A DNA stretch of 64,000 nt from assembly GCA_009746045.1 (NCBI GenBank), contig RPFO01000288.1, positions 1,478,911-1,542,910 of the forward strand. The letters run 5' to 3'. Within the stretch, counting starts at the first letter, position 1; the number at the start of each line of letters is the position of its first letter. Made by a program: the position numbers and the translations under genes. The notes beneath the pieces are model-generated. The model was not told where the DNA came from, did no database searches, and was given only the letters and a program-made list of their open reading frames with translations. The DNA comes from Mesostigma viride (lineage: Eukaryota; Streptophyta; Mesostigmatophyceae; Mesostigmatales; Mesostigmataceae). Positions 22,401 through 32,625 of this stretch are shown one piece after another.

Positions 22401-23820
22401 TGTTAGTTAGTGTGCAAGGTATGGGGCATACGTCCTGGGGTGGCCCTATGCCCACATTCGCCTCGTGGGACAGGGAGCATTTGCCTGTTGATGAACCTAT
22501 GGGTATGCATGGCCCCCCTGTCATCCCGGCATGGACCCTCGCAGCCACGCAAGTGGCCATGCTTCTTGCTTACCCTGTTGACACTTCAAGTCTGTGTTCT
22601 TCCCCCCGCCCCCGCTCGCCTTATGTCGCTTGTGGGTGAATGGGAACGTGTCTTGTGGCAGGGATGTGGCAGTATCCAGGTTGGAAGCTCATATGTGGCG
22701 CATTGTGGGATAGCACGTTCATGTACGAGTGTGTCACGTTGGTGCGCAGGGACACGGCGCCAGTCAAGCAATGCTGTGACGGACCGCGGCGCCCAGGGCG
22801 GGCTTGCCCCCCCGGGTTCCGCGGCGCACCGTGTCACACCGTTGCCGCATGGGGCCCACATAGACTCTCGGCTGCGTTGAAGACTTGAGGCATGCTAGAT
22901 GAATAGCTGCCTGAGATAAAATCACAGCCACATGTGGAATGACAGTAGCCTCGCCGTAGCATTCAACTATAGTCCTTTTGTGGGGATGCCGGTTGCCCGC
23001 CCTGGAGTGCTGGTTGATGATGTCTTGGCACCCTGTCATGGTTCACGCATCCACTTGGGCTGGATCCATGGTCGTCCCAGTTGCGTTTTTCATCGTGTGT
23101 CGTGGGCCTGTTCTCCCGGTGGGCCCCCTTGGTCGTGCAGGTCCACGGCGACTACTCGGAGGAAGCCGGGACCAAGGTGGAGCGGACAGAGGAGGTGAGC
23201 GTTGGCCGGATGGACCAGCAAAGGGGCGAGGGTGGATGGCCTTGCCATGATGCAGACAGAGGGGCAGCTCAGTACTCTTTAGGGCTGTGAGGGATGGTGA
23301 GAAGCTGGTAGTCAATGCATTCTTCTAGTGAAATGTTGCCATTTTGCAAGGCCAGATGCTTGGGTGGTTGCAGCAAAGGAAGCCTACTTGGCAAGCTTGC
23401 TTACCGTCACAAGCATCTCCGGAATGCCCTGTCTGCGCATTGTTTACTGCACGAGTGTATGTGTGCTGCACTTGCAGCCGGCACCCCCCAGTCATGCCCC
23501 TTCGCCAGGCAATGCACAGGAGCAACGCTTAAATCTCGCACCCACAAAACAATGGGCTTGCAGTCCCTGGCATTTTGGTATTGTTGTTGACTTTTGTCGA
23601 CAGTGATACCCGCAAGTGACACATCAATAACATGGCAACATACTAGTGGAGGCAGCAACACAGTAGTGGAGGCAGGCTAGAGGGCGGTTTATTCAATGCA
23701 GGATGGTTGTGTTCGTGATTGGCTTTGCTCTGGTCTTATGTGTTTATTTGTTTGCTCTTATTTGCATCTTGCGTGACTGTGCAGGAGTCTGCGGAGCCTG
23801 CGGAGGTTGTAGGGGCATAA
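19455..23820 (+). CDS. RPS3A: 40S ribosomal protein eS1 (S3a), eight coding exons
   Basis: Coding exons: 19455-19465, 19705-19752, 19930-20035, 20193-20330, 21030-21215, 22107-22307, 23141-23194 and 23785-23820 (780 nt, 259 residues plus TAA). All junctions are GT..AG and keep frame. The first exon encodes only MAVG minus one base, and its ATG (AAGATGGCC) is the only start that restores the conserved N terminus. Conserved blocks include [56 protein letters not shown] and [16 protein letters not shown]. Length matches the family (about 260). eS1 is a core small-subunit protein near the mRNA exit channel in the cytoplasm. This is the only confident host gene in the window. Confidence 0.96.
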
Positions 23821-24485
23821 ATTCCTGCATCCAAGAGTGCAAGAGAGCTACTTTTTTGTGGCGTGCTGTGGGATTTTGAAACTAGGGCATTACCTGATCA
23901 GAAATTACCGTGTCTAGTATTTTGGGGGGCAAAACCGAATATTATAAACTGCCCAAGTGGCTGTGAAGGGTCTCACCAAGGTATGCTAAACACGAGGAAT
24001 AAATACTTGTTCGTGGAAATATAATTTGCTGGTTGTCTCCTTAATTAATTAATTAGGAACATAACTCCGTTGGGAGTATATGTAGCACATAGCCCTTGAG
24101 AAGGGGCACATGGCCTATAATACATTCTAAGCTACTTCCTGCAAGGGTGGGAATGTAAACGACACTTGCTCTAGGTGCACCAGGGCACCGGCACCACCAT
24201 GCTGTCTCAGGTTCAACCCGCCTGAGGGGGGGATCCTGGCACGGGGGGGAAGATCATCATAGCTATACAAACGCTAGAGCGTGGCATCTCAGCAGAGAGC
24301 AGCTCTCTGCATGGGCACAGCATAACTAAATAAAAAACTAGGCATCATCTGGGGGTGTGGCACATCATAGGCACACATGTACATGATTAAATAAAGCGCG
24401 TGGCTTAGCTAGGATAGTGCCTCTAGGAGGCGTACATGTACATGGCCACGGTCTATCTATTCTACACTACTACTGCTGTATTCCC
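23821..24485. other. Downstream region of RPS3A with retroelement debris
   Basis: Contains the 3' flank of eS1. At 24030-24080 a (TTAA)n tail is followed by a CTCC-CAAC-GGAG stem-loop (read on the minus strand) and TATATGTAGCAC, a sequence repeated near 63747-63775. I interpret it as a minus-strand retroelement 3' end. No protein is visible. Confidence 0.4.
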
Positions 24486-24577
24486 CTAAGCTGGGGCGTC
24501 TGGAGTTGTTGAGGCCGCGGGGGTCGCCTGCCAGAGCTTGTGGCCGACGTAGATGGCCGCCCCCTTCCAGTACACCG
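24486..24577 (-). pseudogene. End of a retrotransposon ORF1-like reading frame, left part of a split locus
   Basis: On the minus strand, sequence from 46648 down to 46536 and from 24577 down to 24486 reads continuously once the intervening insertion and one 13-bp duplicate are removed. It gives LAQQQRRRELWPTYLQLRQ, KAGQPVYWKGAAIYVGHK and a TAG at 24486-24488. The pattern resembles the C terminus of LINE ORF1 proteins of algae. The element family is an inference. Confidence 0.4.
24565..24577. repeat. Left copy of 13-bp target-site duplication TTCCAGTACACCG
   Basis: An identical copy lies at 46536-46548. Between the left copy and the viral end are the retroposon 3' end TGCAGTCACGTGTCT and (TTAA)n. 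Confidence 0.8.
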
Positions 24578-24609
24578 TGCAGTCACGTGTCTATTAATTA
24601 ATTAATTAA
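24578..24609 (+). mobile_element. Minimal retroposon 3' end with TTAA tail that received the virus
   Basis: TGCAGTCACGTGTCTATT plus TTAATTAATTAA is the same 3' terminus as the LINE copies ending at 49322 and 49477. Only about 15 bp of the element survive before the tail. The tail resumes at 46524-46535 right of the virus and ends at the second TTCCAGTACACCG. The virus therefore seems to have integrated within a pre-existing TTAA tail. Confidence 0.6.
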
Positions 24610-25859
24610 GTAGCTTCCATCATCATTCCGTCATCATTCCGTCATCGCGGCTCACAGAAGGGCACCAGCCTTATGCTGGCATCTGCCACCCCTATAGTGA
24701 CCCTATAGTGACCGCGGCCTGGGGTGGGGTATCACCCTAAACCCTAAACCCTAAATCCTAAACCCTAAACCCTAAACCCTAAACCCTAAACCCTAACACC
24801 GTCTCCAGACACCCACGGCATCCCCCACCCTGGCTATCACCCTCCCACTGTGACTAAATTTACTAAGTTTACTATGGGTTTTTGGTTTTTTTTCTAGGAA
24901 ATTCAAGCCAGCTGCCATGAGGTCAAGGTGCTACAGGTGCTGTGTGGTACAGGGTAGCTATAGTGACCTTATAGTGACCATGGTGGTAGACTCTTATGCT
25001 GGCATCCCAGGGTGACTAAATTTACTAAGTTTACTATGGGTTTTTGGTTTTTTTTCTAGGAAATTCAAGCCACCTCCCATCACCTCGTGGTCATGCAACA
25101 CACTAGAGTGTTGCATGTAATTTTAGTTTCCCACGGGAGTAGCTATAGTGACCTTATAGTGACCATGGTGGTAGACTCTTATGCAGGCATCCCAGGGTGA
25201 CTAAATTTACTATGGGTTTTTGGTTTTTTTTCTAGGAAATTCAAGCCACCTGCCATGAGGTCAAGGTTGTGACATCCAGTCCCACCATGCCATAAGAGGG
25301 TGAGGCGTGTGGGATATGGGACTAAGTCATTTCCCGTGGGAAACTATGTTTACTACGTTTACTATGGGTTTTGGGTTTTATTCCTAGGAAATTAATTCAG
25401 GTGTGCACCACCAAAAACACACCTGAATTTCCCAAAAAAAGGACCCCCAAAAAACTTAGTAAATATAGTCTCCCACGACAAATGGTTATGAAAACGTAGT
25501 TTCCCACGGCAAAATGACCAATAAATCCATCTCCCACGGGAAAAGGCCATGGGGGGCGGCCAGCGGGGGTGCAGCGGAGGGGCGCGGACTGCCAAGCAGT
25601 GGCGGGACTGCCAGGTGGTGGTGATGGGTGAGGGCTTGCTGTGTTTTCTCGTGGGAAACTATATTTACTACTAAATTGATATTTTCAGTTGGAAATGGAG
25701 GTTTTATTCGATGTGAGTGAGAGTGCATGCACAGGCTTGCATAATTTCCCGCAGACAAAACCCAAAACCTGTAGTTAGCTTAGTAAATTTAGTAAGGTGC
25801 TGGAGGGTCGAGCAGTGCGTGGGAGTTGGCGGACCCGGCGAGGGCCGCGCGGCGGGGTG
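24610..25859 (+). repeat. Left terminal inverted repeat of the PLV
   Basis: Matches 45263-46523 in inverted orientation, from GTAGCTTCC to the inner limit GGCGGGGTG. From the outside inwards it holds a CATCATTCCG repeat, two CTATAGTGACC repeats, a CCCTAAA array, three copies of a module with CTAAATTTACTAAGTTTACTAT and TTTTTTTCTAGGAAATTCAAG, and several TCCCACGGGA-type palindromes. Confidence 0.95.
24735..24796 (+). repeat. Telomere-like CCCTAAA array in left TIR
   Basis: About nine heptamers, one variant (CCTAAAT). They begin 125 bp from the viral end. The C-rich strand reads 5' to 3' inward, the orientation of a natural left chromosome end. Confidence 0.97.
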
Positions 25860-26143
25860 TGCAGAGTGTTATGGTGTATTACTCTCTGTAACCTCTGGAA
25901 ACTCAGACGACCTATGCAAGAATCCCATACGACCTGTGTCGATGCATGAGAGGAATTTACTCTGGATTTAAACTTGCAATTAGAACTGCAATTCGAGACG
26001 AAATGAAAAATGTTTTCAGCATATATTGACGCGTTTTATACTGCATAAACGAATTCATTAAAAAATATAACACGTTTACATTCGTTATCAGCTCGACAAG
26101 AGCGAAATGGCAAGCTCGTTGCCGTCGTCAACAAGACGACAAT
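25860..26143. other. Spacer between left TIR and first PLV gene
   Basis: AT-rich. No gene seen. Confidence 0.5.
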
Positions 26144-26716
26144 CTACTCCTTGTCCTTGGAGTGTCCAGTCAGGCTCTTCACGTACGAGGCGGAGTTCTT
26201 CTTGTCGCCATGGCCGTGGGAGCTTGACGCTCCCTCGCGGCTCCTCTTCCTGCCATTGGAAGTGGCGGTCTTTGCGTCCTCGAAACCCTTCTTTGCCTCC
26301 TCCCATGCCTTGTAGAGCGCAATTGGGGAAATGCCTGGCTGGCGCTTGGACTTGGAGAAGCCATTGAGGAAATCGTCAACCATCTTAACGCACCCGTCGG
26401 CTTGGTCGAGGCGAATCCACTCGCAGCGGTCCTCGACCTTCCTCGGCTTTGCCGCATTCTTCTCGTAGACCCACTCGACGCAAATTTTTGGCGTCTTGCG
26501 GTCGACATCGTCATATCCGGCGTCGTGAATCTTGAAGACCTCGCAGGTAGGTCCGGTGCCTCCAACAGCACCTTCGTTTCCGGAAAGAAGGGAGACCTTG
26601 TGCGTCAGGTGTGCGAGCTGGTCAGATATCTTTGTCTGGCCGTCCTCGAGACCATCGAGGATTTTTCCAAGCATTGCCAACGCCTTCTCGCAAGGCCCTG
26701 CGTTTCGGGAAGCCAT
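26144..26716 (-). CDS. PLV protein of unknown function (190 aa)
   Basis: Starts at ATG 26716 and ends at TAA 26144. The N-terminal 55 residues look like a coiled coil (LGKILDGLEDGQTKISDQL). The middle part is rich in charged residues with three cysteines, and the C terminus is strongly basic and serine-rich (GRKRSREGASSSHGHGDKK), suggesting nucleic-acid binding or nuclear entry. It is the last gene of the leftward block. I do not recognise the family. Confidence 0.7.
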   Translation of the reverse strand: MASRNAGPCEKALAMLGKILDGLEDGQTKISDQLAHLTHKVSLLSGNEGAVGGTGPTCEVFKIHDAGYDDVDRKTPKICVEWVYEKNAAKPRKVEDRCEWIRLDQADGCVKMVDDFLNGFSKSKRQPGISPIALYKAWEEAKKGFEDAKTATSNGRKRSREGASSSHGHGDKKNSASYVKSLTGHSKDKE

Positions 26717-26865
26717 GGCTACCGGCAGAGAGCTTGCAACGTGAGATGCGTGACTTGCACGTGATTTTGCCTATTTGTGCACAATGTGCCAAGGTCCGTT
26801 ACGGCTGCTGGCACGGCCTGGACAGGACGCGAAGGTGGCTGGACTTGTACAAGTGTCGAACTTGG

Positions 26866-27069
26866 CTAAATTTCGGAGCGATGCAAGTCTAAGGTGGCCT
26901 CTACCACGTGGCGAGTTCTGGGACGTGAATTTAGGTAAAAAGACTCGTAAGCGTGCGAGTAATCAACTGGGTCACTTGTCAAGCGCCTGAACGAAGATTC
27001 TAGAGTGTCCACGAGAGTGAATTTTCCGAAGCAACCACCCATATATATTTCGTAGAAATTACTTGCCAT
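26866..27069 (-). CDS. Possible small PLV protein (67 aa)
   Basis: The ATG at 27069 overlaps the stop of the upstream gene (ATGGCAAGTAA arrangement), a tight packing common in this element. The product starts MASNFYEIYMGGCFGKF and has no recognised motif. It could be chance, since the frame also extends upstream without a start. Confidence 0.35.
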   Translation of the reverse strand: MASNFYEIYMGGCFGKFTLVDTLESSFRRLTSDPVDYSHAYESFYLNSRPRTRHVVEATLDLHRSEI

Positions 27070-27568
27070 GACAATTGCACTTGTTGAACCCGCGAATCTT
27101 TTCAAAACGTAGGATGCATACAAAACCACCCGTCTGCACCGGTGGGAATTGAGTCTCGTTTCCGTCAAGTCTGTCAATGTACGACGCTCCTACCGTAATA
27201 TGTCCTCCGTTTCTGAACAGGTGTGGGTTCTTTAGGTTAAAAAATGCGTGTTCGTTGATCATGGCGTAAGAAAGGATGTCCCCGTCTGTTCCACCCATGA
27301 CAGTCTCGTTGCATAAAACAATGCAATCCTGTTGGTTATGCTCACCACCGGAGAAACTCGGGGAAACAAGCCCGACAATAGCACGGTCCTCATCAACAGG
27401 CACTGCGTCAACGTAGGCATAATGCACACCACCGCGCCATGTACTGTCAATGATGGGCGCCCTCGGGTCTGGTTTGATTCTAAATTGACGTAACCCGGTG
27501 GTGGAGTCAATCACGTTTTCAGAGGCCTTGGAATCTAGCACTATTTGATAATAAGTTGGGTATTCCAT
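27059..27568 (-). CDS. PLV protein of unknown function (169 aa), probably virion-associated
   Basis: Begins at ATG 27568 and ends at TAA 27059. The sequence is beta-rich with a start YYQIVLDSKAS that resembles short N-terminal strands of capsid-associated proteins, and it ends with cysteines (NKCNCHGK). It lies 33 bp downstream of the adhesin-like gene on the same strand. The structural role is inferred from its position among capsid genes. No family is recognised. Confidence 0.6.
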   Translation of the reverse strand: MEYPTYYQIVLDSKASENVIDSTTGLRQFRIKPDPRAPIIDSTWRGGVHYAYVDAVPVDEDRAIVGLVSPSFSGGEHNQQDCIVLCNETVMGGTDGDILSYAMINEHAFFNLKNPHLFRNGGHITVGASYIDRLDGNETQFPPVQTGGFVCILRFEKIRGFNKCNCHGK

Positions 27569-29185
27569 TGCTTTATTACAAATTGGAAGAGATAATAGTT
27601 TCTACGCTGGGATGGTGGCGGGAGTGCCCCACTTGGCCACGAGGTACCCGCGGATCCGTTCAAGTTCCGCTGACGTTTTGGCGGTGTTGTAGATTAGGAT
27701 CTCGCCAATCCACCCATCGAAGGCACGACTTGCGTTGCTCGATTCTCCTCCGATAGAGAGATTTCCTGAACCAGTCGTAGGGTCCGATCCAATTCTATTA
27801 TAACCAGCTCTTCCATCGAAGCGGGTGACAAACTCATTTGTGCTGCTGTTGCATGAAATCGCCATGACGTGTGGTACGTTGTCGAAGAATTCCGCCCTGG
27901 TGCACACGAGTTCGTATACATTATTGGGAGGGAAGATGGCAACGGCCTGTACATCTGGATGGTACACTACTACATAACTATTGTTATTTGACGACCCAAG
28001 CATATACCCTCTGACACCCGTATACCCCCCTACTACTGGATACGTCGCAGTCGTTAGCTGTTTGGCGACTAGGAGGATGCTCGTGTTGGTCCCGATCGCC
28101 CCCCAAAAGGTGCTTGCGGACGTTAAGTAGCCCGCGCGCGAGTTGATAAAGCGAAGGGATTGTTTCGAGTTCAGTTCCGTCGTTGCCAACGTCGGACATT
28201 TGGCGGAAGTGTCCTGAGTCATGTGGTACCCGTTCGGCCCCTTGTCGTTCATCCGCATCACATTCCCGTTCGCTGCGCTATGGACGGCAGTCCCCGTCGT
28301 GTCGCTGAACACCGTGGCGCTGTCGGACGGATCGTACCACGCGAACAGTGCGGGGTCTGTTGCCGGGTTGTAATAGTACGTGAATGACAGCGTGTTGGAT
28401 GCTGTGTTTCCAAGCCCTGACGTTGCGCTCGTCACGGTGCCCGCGCCCACGCTTACCGTCGTCACAAAGTCCGACATGGTAGGGGTTACATAAAATGTGT
28501 ACGTGGCGCCACTTCCCAGCAAGTTGGACGCGGTTCCGTTGGTGACGGCGATGTCGCCCAATGCGAACCCGGTAACCGACGTGCTAAAGGTGGCCGTCAC
28601 TGGGTAAATGGCACCCATTGGGGTTCCGGACGCAAGAGTCACCGTCGGATTTGCCGAGTATGTGAACGACAGCGCGTTAGAGGCCGCGTTGGCGTTCCCT
28701 GTCGATGCGTCCAGGACAGTGCCCGCGCCCACACTGATGAACGTGGCGGTGTTGGAGGTCGTGGGCGTCACCTGGAAGGAGTACGACGCCCCGCTGCCGG
28801 TCAGGTTGGCGGCGGTCCCGTTGGTCACGGTGATATCGCCCAACGCGAACCCCGTCACCGACCTGCTGAACGTGGCTGTCACGTCCACGGGTGATGAGGA
28901 TGGCGTCAAGCCCGCGGTCGTCGCGAGGGTTACCGTTGGAGGTGGCGAATACGTGAAGACTAACGGAGTTGCTGCGGTGTTGCCGGTTCCTAGCACGCTA
29001 CTTGCTGCGTTCCCTCCAACAGTGACTGTTGTCAGTGAATAAGCTACAGCTGGAGTCACAGAGAATGTGTAAGAGGCGCCGCTACCCGTTAAACCAGATG
29101 CAGTACCATTTATGACAACGATATCACCCAAGGTGAACCCGGTGACTGTTTCGCTGAATGCTGCTGTCATTGTAATCGGTACCGC

Positions 29186-29193
29186 GCTAGGAT
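29186..29193. repeat. hAT target-site duplication GCTAGGAT, left copy
   Basis: An identical octamer lies at 32293-32300, immediately outside the opposite terminus. Confidence 0.9.
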
Positions 29194-29791
29194 CAGAGTG
29201 AGATCGTACGTTATACGCGTTATACGGTCACGGTGGAGTATAATGTATAATACGGTATAATGCGGTATAATACGGTATTATACGTTTTCGTACGGACACA
29301 CTCAGAATACTCTGATTTTACACATTTTAAGACACCCACCATCAATCCACATGTTTTTAACACTGTTTTGGACATAATCCAAGGTTGCCCTACCCTCGGC
29401 TATACTCTATACGGTGGATATTGTGGACACGATCGATGTATTGCATGTAATACTGAGAATGTAAACGTGCGCATGCATAATTGTGTGTATGTGTATATAT
29501 GTGGCTTTATATTGGTTATGTTTACTTGGGTGCCTTCACTTTGATGCAAGTAATTATACATTTTAATATATATATTCATTGAGAATGATAGATTACGGAG
29601 GTGAGATAGGCATGCAACATAAGGAAAAAACCGATGACTGGGAGAATAACCCTGAAGAAATTAATAGTAATCTGACACAGACATCCAAGGATCACGCCAG
29701 CGGCACAAGGTACAACTAACTATACATCACAAAACTACACGCAGCAACAGCGCTGCCGAGTGCCGGCCCACCATGCAGGCCTGGAAGGAAT

Positions 29792-30862
29792 CTAGACCGC
29801 GTGGGTCGCGACAAAGTCGGCCCGGGTGCGGCGGAATAACACATCAGCCACGGTGCGAGTGAGGGCGAGTGACAGACGCTGCCGCCAATACGAGGACCAC
29901 GTGCGGGCCGACCACGGGGCGGTCTGACCCTCGAGGTCGAGGCGGTCTTCACGGCGCTGGCAGCACTCGTGGAAAAACTCCGCTGTCTTGGGGCCCATGG
30001 CCCCGAACTCCTCAAGGACAAAGGGGATGACCCGGTGGGGCCCCACATTGCCGTAGGAGGCAAACTTGTCGCGCTCAGCCACAGCGGCAGCAGCGCCGGC
30101 ATCCACAGCCGCCCGGAGGATGTGGCGACCGGAAAGCGGCCGAGCCACGGAGACATCGATGAGCAGGTGGCAACCCTGCCCGTCGTAGTCAAGCACGGTA
30201 ATGTCGGGGCGGTGGTTGGGTGAGTAGAGGGCGGCCCCATCCGCGTCCTCGCACTTAATGGTGGAGTGGGGAAAGACCGACCGAACCATGGCACACACCA
30301 CCCGGAGGAGAGCGGTATGGAGATAGAGGAACCAGTTCTGGTTCTGCTGGCCACCCATGCACGCGATGTAGTGCGTCCCAGTAGTATCCAGAGCAAGCCC
30401 GCAGCTGCCGCAGGACGCACCCGCCGTGATGAGAGGTTGCGGGGCAAAGAGCTGGTGGCGGAGAGCGATGGCGTAAAGGGCCGGAACCAGTGTGAACAAA
30501 GGGCTCATGGGGAGGGCGCGCAGGAATGCGGACCCCACGCTCCCCTCAAGGGAAACGGAGTGAAGCCAAGCCTTCCCCTGATCGTTCAAGCTCGCATGCA
30601 GACCCATCCAGTCGGCACAGTGTAGTATACCCGCGCAGGTCTTTTGTTGTTTTTCATGAACGCAGGCAGGGAAGACACTAGGACTGACGACAGTGGACAC
30701 GCCGGGCGTGCCCCGGGGCAGGCGACGGTGGACGGCCTGAGCGGGGCGGACGAGGTCGCAAGCCTGCTGGATCCCGAGGTAAGAATCCTGCACAGCCTGC
30801 ACAAAGGGGAAGGGGGATGGGGTGACCAAGTCGGGAATGGCGCTGACGGCGCTGGGGACCAA
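29792..30862 (-). pseudogene. Fragment of an R2-type non-LTR retrotransposon (restriction-like endonuclease end)
   Basis: A 356-codon open stretch carries a zinc knuckle CGSCGLALDTTGTHYIAC followed by RPDITVLDYDGQG and LLIDVSVARP. This matches the CCHC plus RPD..D..DV arrangement of the C-terminal endonuclease of early-branching LINEs. The reverse transcriptase is missing, so this is a 5'-truncated copy within the hAT element. The 5' junction near 30870-30915 contains a short duplication (GGATCTCCGCCCAGGC). Confidence 0.65.
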
Positions 30863-31040
30863 CCGGCGGATCTCCGCCCAGGCCTTAATATATGGATCTC
30901 CGCCCAGGCATTAATATATATATGTGGCTGTGCATGCACGCAAATACTACAGTAGTATACAATTAATGCATGTAGTATGTTTGCATGGTGCGATGCTATG
31001 TGAATATACTGAGCTGCATGTGACTACAGGTGTGTGACTC

Positions 31041-31130
31041 GTGGTGTGCATTAATTAATTAATTAACTGAATTAATTAATTAATATTAATTAATCTCGTG
31101 TCCCCGTTGGGGAACCACGGAGGCTAAACA
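31041..31130 (-). mobile_element. Retroelement 3' end: TTAA tail and stem-loop
   Basis: Read on the minus strand, a TCCCC-AACG-GGGA stem-loop in CGTGGTTCCCCAACGGGG is followed by ACACGAG and an ATTAATTA tail. The same terminus occurs at 53680-53725. How much of the body remains is unclear. Confidence 0.45.
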
Positions 31131-32426
31131 GGTGGGGATGTGATAAGTAACTCACATATTCTCACCTTCCATACAACAACCTTGTTTTCCAGCAGGCTGA
31201 AGAGCATGACAGGCGTCTATGAGCTCGCCAGCTCCTTGCAACGGTAATGCCGCTCCCAGGCAGCTAGGGTCCTTGACTACGCAATATAGAATGTCTACCG
31301 TGTGAAAACCTCCATACAGGAAGCGTAGCAAAGCCAGATAACTGCCCGATCAATTCTGGGTAGCTTTAGGAAGCATGGCATACGCAGCGTAAGGAAAACC
31401 ATTGAAAGCTGCGGAAAATCTGATAGCACAACTGCAACAAGTGGAGAACAAAATAGCAAGAAAAACCCAGAAACGGCGCAAAAAGTTTCATGCCAGGTTC
31501 ATTAAGAGCGCAAACAGACTGGGCGGTGACATGCGGCAAATCAACGTACCACGGCCGGCATTATTTCCTACCCAGGCGCGCAAGAAAAGCCAGCCAGCCA
31601 TGGATGGATTAACCGCGGATCGCGCAGGCCTGAACGAAATCATTTTAGAAATGACAGGAAATGGCCGCAGATCGAAGATGCTTAGGTTATTTTCATGGTG
31701 TCCGTTACTAAACGGCTCTTGCTGCATCAAAATAACCCACGAATGTCGAGTTCTACCGTCGCAGGCACACATGCTAGATTATTCATCGCGGCCAAATTGA
31801 CGTTGGATGAGACCCCCGTGCAAATCTGTACCAACAAAGGCAGCGAATTTGCAAATAGTGCAGATCTTGCTATGAAACATCATAATAGAACATCACTTTT
31901 AACCATCGGCTTAATTTTTTCGCCTGTCGCCCGCCGGATTAGCCATATTTTAACGGAACGCACGTCGCCATGGCCACCTCCGCACGGTGCGCGCACTGTG
32001 CACCACAATGTCAAAATAAGATCGCGTCGAATTGTGAAAGTTCAGACGGGTCAGTACTTATAGTAGAGATACGAAATCTGTGGCTTCAAATCGTTGCCCT
32101 GTCGTTCTGGCATCCTATAGCCGCGCAAAACGTAAAAAAAACGCGGAAAACACGGCATCATACGGTATAATACGGTATTATACGTCATTATACGCTAAAA
32201 CGTATTATAACGTATGAATCATACGCTCAAAGCCAGCGTATTACGTATTATACCGTATTATACCGTATTATACGGCGTATGATCTCACTCTGGCTAGGAT
32301 ACAGTCCGTGTGTAGTTGTTAACGTGATTGACGGCGCTGTCCTTGCCGGTTTGCGCTTCTTGCGAATCAAAGCAGGACAAATACCATAATCAAACGACAT
32401 GGAGCTAATATAATATCATCGTCACA

Positions 32427-32597
32427 TTATTTTTTAGAGTTTGGTAGCGGATACTTGAAGGTGGGGAGAAGGGGCAATGCTCGTCTAGCTGGCATTGTCA
32501 TGGACAGACCAGAATCTGCCATTTCAGGAATGTCAAAAATCAACTTCAACCTGTTAAACGGATTAGCTGTGATGCTAGGGTCTCGAAAGTAGTCCAT
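32427..32597 (-). CDS. Small PLV protein (56 aa)
   Basis: The ATG at 32597 lies 28 bp after the capsid gene stop, and the TAA ends 26 bp before the adhesin start, so it fits exactly into an otherwise empty gap of the tightly packed leftward block. The product starts MDYFRDPSITANPFNRLK and ends basic. No transmembrane segment or known motif. Support comes from spacing only. Confidence 0.45.
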   Translation of the reverse strand: MDYFRDPSITANPFNRLKLIFDIPEMADSGLSMTMPARRALPLLPTFKYPLPNSKK

Positions 32598-32625
32598 CGT
32601 TTGTCATTACACACGTATATATTTT

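Larger units (their letters stand above)
29194..32292. mobile_element. hAT-like DNA transposon, non-autonomous, inserted in the PLV
   Basis: It begins CAGAGTGAGATCGTACG and ends with the inverse CGTATGATCTCACTCTG, flanked by the 8-bp duplication GCTAGGAT. An 8-bp duplication with CAG-type ends is characteristic of the hAT superfamily. The subterminal regions (29215-29290 and 32155-32280) hold many TACGGTATAATA repeats in both orientations. No transposase is recognisable inside; the interior is filled by a retrotransposon fragment and AT-rich DNA. The ORF at 31402-31800 has no known motif. Confidence 0.85.
27602..32400 (-). pseudogene. PLV adhesin/fibre-like protein (Ig-like repeats plus lectin-like domain) split by a hAT transposon
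   Basis: The gene starts at ATG 32400; codons 1-36 occupy 32293-32400. The coding frame resumes at 29185 after the transposon and one 8-bp duplicate are removed, and runs to TAA 27602 (563 residues in total). The joined region carries the same repeat pattern as the rest: three to four bacterial-Ig-like repeats with the signature VTGFALGDITVTNGTA about every 85-90 residues. A C-terminal concanavalin/LamG-like domain follows (FAWYDPSDSATVF, then NDKGPNGYHMTQ). Such proteins usually bind host surface glycans. As it stands only a 522-residue remnant could be translated from internal ATG 29170. Confidence 0.8.

Noticed and set aside
24735-24796. CCCTAAA array as a real chromosome end
   Set aside because: It lies inside a viral TIR with a mirrored partner 21 kb away and continuous host sequence on both sides.
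31402-31800. 132-residue plus-strand ORF in the hAT element as a transposase
   Set aside because: No hAT dimerisation or DDE motif is visible and the length is far too short.
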